Shown piece by piece: positions 1 to 3,991 of a stretch of DNA of 7,400 nt (the stretch's first letter is position 1; each line of letters opens with the position of its first letter). Source of the DNA: RGIG5612 sp964528825. Lineage in GTDB: Bacteria > Bacillota > Clostridia > Lachnospirales > Lachnospiraceae. The stretch is taken from NCBI GenBank assembly GCA_964528825.1, contig CAZGVB010000056.1, positions 1-7,400 of the forward strand, in the 5' to 3' direction. The position numbers were made by a program, and so were the translations under genes. The notes below the pieces were generated by a model. That model was not told the origin of the DNA and made no database searches. It worked only from the letters and a program-made list of their open reading frames with translations.

Positions 1-87
1 TGCACAGGTGGTGCTCCCAGTGCCAAGCCGTATCTCAATATATCCTCTGCCTGCATAAGGCCCATAGTAAGGAGCACCACCTGTGCA
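1..87. repeat. Perfect 17-bp inverted repeat at the window edge
   Basis: Positions 1-17 are the exact reverse complement of 71-87 (ggagcaccacctgtgca), with 53 nt between them. Both arms lie in etfB. The 71-87 copy encodes the well-conserved GAQVVLL segment. In the 1-17 copy only the inner six bases (GGAGCA, encoding Gly-Ala) fit the EtfB family; the outer 11 bases do not. This is the pattern expected of a fold-back join at a short inverted homology. It could also be a real inverted repeat; the edge prevents a decision. Confidence 0.85.
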
Positions 88-245
88 CCGCAAGCCTCCT
101 TTATCTGCAGCGCCGCCTCTATAGCCGCCTTATCGGCGGGATTTATGACACTTGCGAGCGCCGCCCTGTTTATGGTCCCGTCGGGATTGTATTTTACGCC
201 CTCAGTCGTATCCGGAACCTGTTTTATACATACTGCGATCTTCAT
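1..245 (-). CDS. etfB: Electron transfer flavoprotein beta subunit, N-terminal part (runs off left edge)
   Basis: EtfB pairs with EtfA to form the cytoplasmic flavoprotein that accepts electrons from NADH and works with butyryl-CoA dehydrogenase; in clostridia the complex bifurcates electrons to crotonyl-CoA and ferredoxin. The visible 81 codons begin MKIAVCIKQVPDT, the standard EtfB start, followed by a family-typical VINPADKAAIEAALQIKE block (residues 33-50) and VVLLTMG (56-62). The start at 245 is preceded by AAAGGAG (plus strand 253-259, complement) and lies 14 nt after the bcd stop, so the two genes are surely co-transcribed. The last three visible residues (PPV after LALGA) do not fit the family, which has GAD-E/K-A there. 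This coincides with an inverted repeat at the edge and may be an assembly artefact. The remaining two thirds of the gene, and etfA, should lie to the left. Confidence 0.93.
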   Translation of the reverse strand, partial: MKIAVCIKQVPDTTEGVKYNPDGTINRAALASVINPADKAAIEAALQIKEACGAQVVLLTMGLMQAEDILRYGLALGAPPV

Positions 246-259
246 ATGAAAGCTCCTTT

Positions 260-1399
260 CTATCTGAGCACGCTGCCTGAGATGACCATTCTCTGGACTT
301 CGCTTGTTCCCTCGTAAATCTCCGTGATCTTTGCGTCTCTCATCATACGTTCCACATCAAAGCTCCTCGAATATCCATATCCGCCGTGCAGCTGTACCGC
401 CTCGCTCGTCACCTCGACCGCGATCCTTGATGCGACCAGCTTCGCCGTTGCTGCCTCCACAGTAAATGACTTCTTGCTGTCCTTTGCGATCGCCGCCTTA
501 TATACGAGAAGCCTTGCCGCCTCTATCTTTGCATACATATCCGCAAGCGCAAATTGCGTATTCTGGAACTTGCATATGGATTTTCCGAACTGCTTTCTCT
601 CCTTCGTGAACTTCACAGTCCTCTCGAGTGCTCCCTCCGCAAGACCGAGTGCCTGCGCGGCTATTCCTATCCTGCCCCCGTCAAGGCTCTGCATAGCAAG
701 AGAGAAGCCTTTTCCTTCCTTTGAAAGCAGATTTTCAGCCGGAACGCGGCAATCCTTAAATACAAGCTCGGTAGTCGATGAGGCCCTGATGCCCATCTTA
801 TCCTCAGGTGCCCCCGATGAAAAGCCCGGGAAATCCCTTTCCACTACAAATGCGGATATCCCCTTTGTACCGAGAGATCTGTCCGTCATCGCGAACACTA
901 TGAACGTATCGGCGACTCCTCCGTTCGTTATGAATATCTTGGAGCCGTTTAGTATATAGTCGTCTCCGTCTCTGACGGCTCTTGTCTGCTGCCCGGATGC
1001 ATCTGTACCGGCTCCCGGCTCGGTAAGTGCAAATGCACCTATCTTCCTGCCCGATGCGAGATCCGGCAGATATTTTTTCTTAATGATATCCGAGCCGAAC
1101 TTGTATATCGGATCTGCCGAGAGTGATGTATGCGCCGACGCTATTACGGCTGTTGTCGCACACACCTTGGCAAACTCCTCTATCATCAATATGTATGTCA
1201 GCGTATCGCAGCCCTGTCCGCCGTACTCGCGGGGGATCGGGACACCCATCATCCCGTATTTTGCAAGCTTTTCCACAGTCTCCATGGGAAAGCGTCCGGT
1301 CTTATCTATCTCCTGCGCAAGCGGTCTCAATTCATTTTCGGCAAATTCCCTGAACAGCCCCCTTGCGGCCTCATGAGCCTTATCCAATGTAAAATCCAT
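260..1399 (-). CDS. bcd: Butyryl-CoA dehydrogenase (acyl-CoA dehydrogenase family)
   Basis: A flavoenzyme that reduces crotonyl-CoA to butyryl-CoA with electrons delivered by EtfAB, the committed step of butyrate formation; cytoplasmic. At 379 aa it has the normal length for short-chain acyl-CoA dehydrogenases. Visible marks: MDFTLDKAHEAARGLFREFA at the N terminus, the FAD/substrate motif FALTEPGAGTDA (123-134), ITNGG (157-161), RKQFGKSI (268-275), LHGGYGY (337-343), and the catalytic base Glu363 in IYEGTSEVQR. The start is fixed by GGAGGACATAA directly upstream of the ATG. The gene lies between hbd (159 nt upstream) and etfB (14 nt downstream) and has no terminator on either side, so it reads as an operon member. 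Other acyl-CoA substrates are possible from sequence alone, but the neighbours argue for butyryl-CoA. Confidence 0.95.
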   Translation of the reverse strand: MDFTLDKAHEAARGLFREFAENELRPLAQEIDKTGRFPMETVEKLAKYGMMGVPIPREYGGQGCDTLTYILMIEEFAKVCATTAVIASAHTSLSADPIYKFGSDIIKKKYLPDLASGRKIGAFALTEPGAGTDASGQQTRAVRDGDDYILNGSKIFITNGGVADTFIVFAMTDRSLGTKGISAFVVERDFPGFSSGAPEDKMGIRASSTTELVFKDCRVPAENLLSKEGKGFSLAMQSLDGGRIGIAAQALGLAEGALERTVKFTKERKQFGKSICKFQNTQFALADMYAKIEAARLLVYKAAIAKDSKKSFTVEAATAKLVASRIAVEVTSEAVQLHGGYGYSRSFDVERMMRDAKITEIYEGTSEVQRMVISGSVLR

Positions 1400-1520
1400 T
1401 TATGTCCTCCTATCGGTCCTGCCGCTAAGTGCATGTATCTTTTTCTGTCAGATATAGGTCCGCGCTCTTCTTACCCGACGGTGCCTGTCTGATGCTCATA
1501 TTTCTTCCGAGCAGATTTTC

Positions 1521-1568
1521 TTTCGATCAAATGTTCTTTTGATCAGATGTTCTTTTGATCAGATGTTC
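1521..1568. repeat. 16-bp tandem triplication across the hbd stop codon
   Basis: Three head-to-tail 16-bp units occupy 1521-1536, 1537-1552 and 1553-1568. Units 2 and 3 are identical (ttttgatcagatgttc); unit 1 differs at two positions (c for t, a for g). Unit 3 contains the last codons and the TGA of hbd, so units 1 and 2 are extra copies of the gene's 3' end in the hbd-bcd spacer. Units 2 and 3 each carry a TGATCA palindrome; unit 1 keeps only its GATC core. Because 16 is not a multiple of three, copy-number change would not extend the protein. Slippage or local duplication is the simplest origin. Confidence 0.9.
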
Positions 1569-2425
1569 ATGGGAACAGGATTTTTCGGATCTGAATAATC
1601 ATAAAATCCCTTGCCTGTCTTTCTGCCGAGCAAGCCGCCTCTTACCATCTTACGCAACAAAGTGCATGCGCGATATTTGCCGTCTCCTGTTTCCTTATAA
1701 AGTATATCCATGATATCAAGGCATACATCCAAACCGATCAGATCGCCGAGAGCAAGCGGTCCCATAGGATGGCTCGCACCGAGTCTCATCGCCTTGTCTA
1801 TACCCTCTACAGATGCAATACCCTCGCTGTAGATCTGGATGCCTTCATTTACAAGAGGAACAAGCATGCGGTTTACCACAAATCCCGGTGCTTCCTTTAC
1901 ATTAACAGGCTCTTTGCCAAGCTCTATTGCTATTCTCGTGACCTCATCCACAACCTCCTGCGGAGTATTCACACCCGCTATGATCTCAACGAGCTTCAGC
2001 ACCGGCGCCGGATTGAAGAAATGCATTCCGACTAACGGTCTGCCTGCCTTTGTCATGATCTCGGTGATCGAAAGTGAAGATGTGTTGCTTGCAAATATAC
2101 ATTCCGGCTTGCATATCTTATTGAGAGCCTCAAAGGTATCCTTCTTTACCTCCATGCTCTCAAAAGCTGCCTCGACGATAAGATCGCAGTCTGTGCATAT
2201 ATCCTTTGTACCCGTCGTTATATTGTCAAGGATCGCATCTGCCTTCTCCTGCGTCATCTTGCCCTTTGCAACCTGAACTTTAAGCTGACTCTCGATCTTG
2301 CTCTTGCCTGATGCGGCAAATTGCTCATTTATATCACACAGCTTTACCTTATAGCCTTCTGTTCTTGCAAATACCTGTGCTATTCCGGATCCCATTGTTC
2401 CCGCGCCGATTATACCTACTATCAT
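1559..2425 (-). CDS. hbd: 3-hydroxybutyryl-CoA dehydrogenase
   Basis: This NAD(P)-dependent enzyme converts acetoacetyl-CoA to (S)-3-hydroxybutyryl-CoA in the cytoplasm, between thiolase and crotonase. From the chosen start the protein has 288 aa, close to the usual clostridial length of about 280. It shows the Rossmann motif GAGTMGSG (7-14), SNTSSLSI (114-121), the catalytic His135 in GMHFFNPAPV paired with Glu147 in LVEII, and the family signature APGFVVNRMLVPLVNEG (179-195) with Asn186. Two ATGs sit six bases apart (2431 and 2425). The AAGGAG at 2433-2438 is only 1 nt from the first and 7 nt from the second, so 2425 (MIVGIIGAGTMG) is preferred; starting at 2431 adds Met-Lys. The stop lies inside a 16-bp tandem repeat. 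A 203-nt spacer separates it from crt. Confidence 0.95.
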   Translation of the reverse strand: MIVGIIGAGTMGSGIAQVFARTEGYKVKLCDINEQFAASGKSKIESQLKVQVAKGKMTQEKADAILDNITTGTKDICTDCDLIVEAAFESMEVKKDTFEALNKICKPECIFASNTSSLSITEIMTKAGRPLVGMHFFNPAPVLKLVEIIAGVNTPQEVVDEVTRIAIELGKEPVNVKEAPGFVVNRMLVPLVNEGIQIYSEGIASVEGIDKAMRLGASHPMGPLALGDLIGLDVCLDIMDILYKETGDGKYRACTLLRKMVRGGLLGRKTGKGFYDYSDPKNPVPMNI

Positions 2426-2431
2426 TTTCAT

Positions 2432-2634
2432 ACTCCTTTTTTATGTCTTTTTATATCCTGAATATATTGCCTATATGCCGCATCTTATGCTTGTATTGTT
2501 CTGTATTTTGCTTTTCTTTAATAAATTTTTCCGTCTTTTGACATTTGGCAAATGATGCATACATTTCCTTTTGGCATCTCATGATCTGTTCAAAATCTGT
2601 TCGGGACCGTCCTCCGCGGAGGCGCCCCGCATCG
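2432..2634 (-). other. crt-hbd intergenic region with dyads and a possible small ORF
   Basis: Between the crt stop and the hbd ribosome binding site lie about 200 nt without a recognised gene. Visible structure: a 12-bp perfect palindrome CCTCCGCGGAGG (2611-2622), two direct copies of atctgttc (2583-2590, 2595-2602), and a dyad CATTTG-G-CAAATG (2542-2554). The minus strand is open from 2582 to 2451, which would give a 43-aa lysine-rich peptide (MRCQKEMYASFAKCQ...), but no ribosome binding site sits at a proper distance. There is no hairpin followed by a T-run, so crt and hbd are probably on one transcript. A local promoter for hbd cannot be ruled out. Confidence 0.4.
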
Positions 2635-3411
2635 TCACCTGTTGTTATATCTTTCGACCTTTCTCTTTTCCAGGAAGGCCTTCATTCCTTCCCTTTGATC
2701 CTCACTTTCAAAGCAGTCCGAGAAAAGTTTCTCTTCTATCTCGATGCCCTTATCTATGGATGTTCTGAGGCCTTCATTTACCGCCTTTTTGCATGCTCTT
2801 ACTGCTATAGGAGCGTTCTTTGCTATCTTTTTTGCCAGCTTTAATGCCTCCTCCATAAGCTGTTCCTGCGGATAGACGGCATTTACAAGCCCTATCTGCA
2901 AGGCTCTCTGTGCCTTAATATTCGATGCGGTAAAGAGCATTTCCTTAGCTAACGCAACATTTACGATACGAGCAAGACGCTGAGTGCCGCCGTAGCCGGG
3001 CGTAATGCCGAGTCCTGTCTCCGGCTGGCCGAATATAGCATTTTCGGAGCATATCCTTATATCGCAGCTCATGGCCAGCTCACAGCCGCCGCCGAGACAA
3101 AAGCCGTTTACGACAGCGATCACCGGAACTGGGAAGTTTTCTATCTTAAGAAAGAGATCGTTTCCTTTTTTTCCATATGCCAGGGCCTGTGCTCTTGTCA
3201 TATCGGACATTTCCTTGATATCGGCACCTGCAACAAAGGATCGCTCACCCGAGCCCGTGATCAGCACGGCTCTTATCGCATCTGTGTCGATGGCATCAAT
3301 AGCTGACTCCAAGTCATCCAACACCTGCGTATTCAGCGCATTTAATGCCTCCGGGCGGTTGATGACCACGATACCCACATCTTCCTGAATACTGTAATCT
3401 ACATATCCCAT
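2635..3411 (-). CDS. crt: Crotonase (3-hydroxybutyryl-CoA dehydratase, enoyl-CoA hydratase family)
   Basis: Crotonase dehydrates 3-hydroxybutyryl-CoA to crotonyl-CoA, supplying Bcd; it is soluble and normally oligomeric. From the start at 3411 it has 258 aa, the family norm. Marks: INRPEALNALN (17-27), the CoA/oxyanion-hole segment SFVAGADIKEM (58-68), GFCLGGGCELAMSCDIRI (103-120) with catalytic Glu111, and FGQPETGLGITPGYGGTQRL (127-146) with catalytic Glu131. It ends FLEKRKVERYNNR, very like clostridial Crt. The frame stays open upstream to a TTG at 3501, but the extra residues are unlike the family. The start is not certain: the ATG at 3411 has only a weak GGAAAA, while an in-frame ATG at 3435 (266 aa) has AAAGGAG 16 nt away, too far for normal use. 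It is the first gene of the operon. Confidence 0.94.
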   Translation of the reverse strand: MGYVDYSIQEDVGIVVINRPEALNALNTQVLDDLESAIDAIDTDAIRAVLITGSGERSFVAGADIKEMSDMTRAQALAYGKKGNDLFLKIENFPVPVIAVVNGFCLGGGCELAMSCDIRICSENAIFGQPETGLGITPGYGGTQRLARIVNVALAKEMLFTASNIKAQRALQIGLVNAVYPQEQLMEEALKLAKKIAKNAPIAVRACKKAVNEGLRTSIDKGIEIEEKLFSDCFESEDQREGMKAFLEKRKVERYNNR

Positions 3412-3610
3412 TTTTCCATATGATCTGATCGTCATTTGACGGTCGGATCTGCTCCTTTCTCCCGTCCCTGCGGGTAATTTACGCCGCTTAATGAGCAGCA
3501 ATATTGATCTTTGTCAGGCCTGCATACCCATATCGGATAGTGATCCTGCAGCTTACGCTTTGATGAAAATGTCATTTTTTTAACAGTGCCGTTAAAATAT
3601 TAACGGTGTT
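3412..3610 (-). other. Long 5' leader of the crt operon
   Basis: From the predicted transcription start near 3610 to the crt ATG the leader is about 200 nt, long for a simple untranslated region. It can fold locally: GGAT-AGTG-ATCC (3535-3546), and TGCAG (3547-3551) with CTGCA (3520-3524) around it. It also contains a 47-codon open frame (3575-3432) that overlaps the alternative crt ATG at 3435 by ATGA. I recognise no riboswitch class in it. Confidence 0.4.
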
Positions 3611-3621
3611 GTTAAAAAAAT
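3574..3621. promoter_or_regulatory. Rex-like operator dyad over the crt promoter
   Basis: A 48-bp near-perfect dyad has two 22-nt arms (3574-3595 and 3600-3621) around AATA, differing at three symmetric positions. Its core CCGTTAA-AATA-TTAACGG (3589-3606) matches the inner ten fixed bases of the clostridial Rex site TTGTTAANNNNTTAACAA; the outer TT/AA are CC/GG. An exact half-site TTGTTAA lies at 3609-3615, with a matching half TTAACAG at 3580-3586, so several overlapping half-sites are present. It touches the -10 box and covers the predicted start, where a repressor would block transcription. Rex, a repressor released by NADH, is known to control butyrate genes in clostridia. The alternative reading is two direct 16-bp copies of TTAACRGTGYYGTTAA, 20 bp apart, which would suit another dimeric repressor such as a TetR-type protein. 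Confidence 0.65.
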
Positions 3622-3645
3622 ATCACTCTTTACTCCGTAATGCAA
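3617..3645 (-). promoter_or_regulatory. Promoter of the crt-hbd-bcd-etf operon
   Basis: On the minus strand, TTGCAT (3645-3640) and TATTTT (3622-3617) are separated by exactly 17 bp. Each box matches four of six consensus bases of the housekeeping sigma factor. The predicted start near 3610 falls inside the operator dyad, and the -10 box overlaps its outer arm. No better pair was seen between here and crt. Confidence 0.6.
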
Positions 3646-3690
3646 GAAAAAATTTGAGAGCCCATATCAAAATATTGTGATACGGGCTCT
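3646..3690 (-). terminator. Terminator-like hairpin reading on the minus strand
   Basis: Arms 3690-3678 and 3669-3657 form a 13-bp stem around an 8-nt loop. Read on the minus strand the single non-Watson-Crick pair is G-U, and the stem is followed by CAAATTTTTT (3655-3646), the form of an intrinsic terminator. On the plus strand the same position is an A-C mismatch and no T-run follows, so the minus orientation is the functional one. It ends just upstream of the -35 box of the crt promoter. No minus-strand gene that it could terminate is visible to its right; it may stop antisense transcripts or attenuate an upstream start. Confidence 0.6.
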
Positions 3691-3703
3691 ATGTGTCTGT
3701 TCC

Positions 3704-3722
3704 GGAGCATAATAAATGCTCC
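3704..3722. repeat. Short perfect hairpin between the divergent promoters
   Basis: GGAGCAT (3704-3710) and ATGCTCC (3716-3722) pair perfectly around AATAA; on the plus strand TTT follows. The stem is only seven base pairs and the T-run is short, so it is at best a weak terminator. It could equally be a protein-binding dyad. Confidence 0.45.
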
Positions 3723-3765
3723 TTTGCACTGCGGTGATTTTTGACATTTTATCATGGCATTTTTC

Positions 3766-3794
3766 TTGACGATTTGCCGCGGACATGGTAGAGT
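3766..3794 (+). promoter_or_regulatory. Promoter of the riboswitch-ATPase transcript
   Basis: TTGACG (3766-3771) and TAGAGT (3789-3794) have a 17-bp spacer, five and four matches to the housekeeping consensus. The predicted start at about 3801 lies directly at the 5' strand of the riboswitch P1 helix, which is the expected arrangement and supports the assignment. Confidence 0.72.
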
Positions 3795-3801
3795 TTACGC
3801 T

Positions 3802-3902
3802 GTTAAGGGAGTAGTCAGCGCCTGCAAATGGGCGTGATGGAGCCAACAAACTCGGTGCGCGTTGAATGTGCCCTGGTTTCGTATGAAATGACGAGACTTA
3901 TC
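3802..3902 (+). ncRNA. yybP-ykoY (manganese) riboswitch aptamer
   Basis: This Mn2+-sensing RNA class typically controls metal-ion exporters (MntP, TerC-like proteins, P-type ATPases). Visible features: a P1 strand TTAAG followed by the class motif GGGAGTAG (3807-3814); a helix TCAGCG with CGTTGA (3815-3820 and 3860-3865); an inner AGCCAACA (3841-3848), like the class GUCAAC; a TTTC-GTAT-GAAA hairpin (3877-3888); and the closing ACGAGACTTA (3891-3900), like the conserved CRAGACC. CTTA closes P1 and is also the 5' arm of the terminator that follows. This implies an ON switch: Mn2+ holds the aptamer closed, the terminator cannot form, and the ATPase is transcribed. The assignment is by eye from motifs and context; L1 has three rather than four G residues at its start, and a covariance-model search would settle it. 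Confidence 0.8.
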
Positions 3903-3931
3903 TGTATCAGACAGATAGGTCTCATTTTTTT
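3893..3931 (+). terminator. Intrinsic terminator of the riboswitch
   Basis: GAGACTTATCTGT (3893-3905) pairs with ACAGATAGGTCTC (3911-3923), 13 bp with one G-U pair, around ATCAG; A and seven T follow (3924-3931). The 5' arm includes the 3' strand of riboswitch helix P1, so aptamer closure and termination exclude each other. It lies 61 nt before the ATPase start and must be read through for the pump to be made. Confidence 0.88.
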
Positions 3932-3991
3932 GCCTGATACAGGAAATGGAATATGGGACCACACACATATGCACAAAAAAGGAGATTTCAA

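Noticed and set aside
324..959. 211-codon plus-strand frame opposite bcd
   Set aside because: Shadow of the bcd coding strand; it lacks a ribosome binding site and family features.
1425..1499. 24-codon minus-strand frame between hbd and bcd (MSIRQAPSGK...)
   Set aside because: Only a weak GGAAG upstream and no recognisable features; a frame this short is expected by chance.
2608..2634. GC-rich palindrome after crt as an intrinsic terminator
   Set aside because: The stem is short and no T-run follows on the minus strand.
3412..3501. TTG start at 3501 giving a 288-aa crotonase
   Set aside because: No ribosome binding site, and the first 30 residues do not resemble any crotonase; the family begins at about MGYVDYSIQ.
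3741..3746. Perfect TTGACA as a second plus-strand -35 box
   Set aside because: No acceptable -10 hexamer 16-18 bp downstream; the TTGACG at 3766 has one.
3667..3849. 60-codon minus-strand frame opposite the riboswitch
   Set aside because: It covers the antisense of the promoter and aptamer, has no ribosome binding site and does not look like a protein.
3953..3991. In-frame upstream ATG that would lengthen the ATPase by 13 residues
   Set aside because: No ribosome binding site before 3953, and the extension runs across the AAAGGAG that serves the ATG at 3992.
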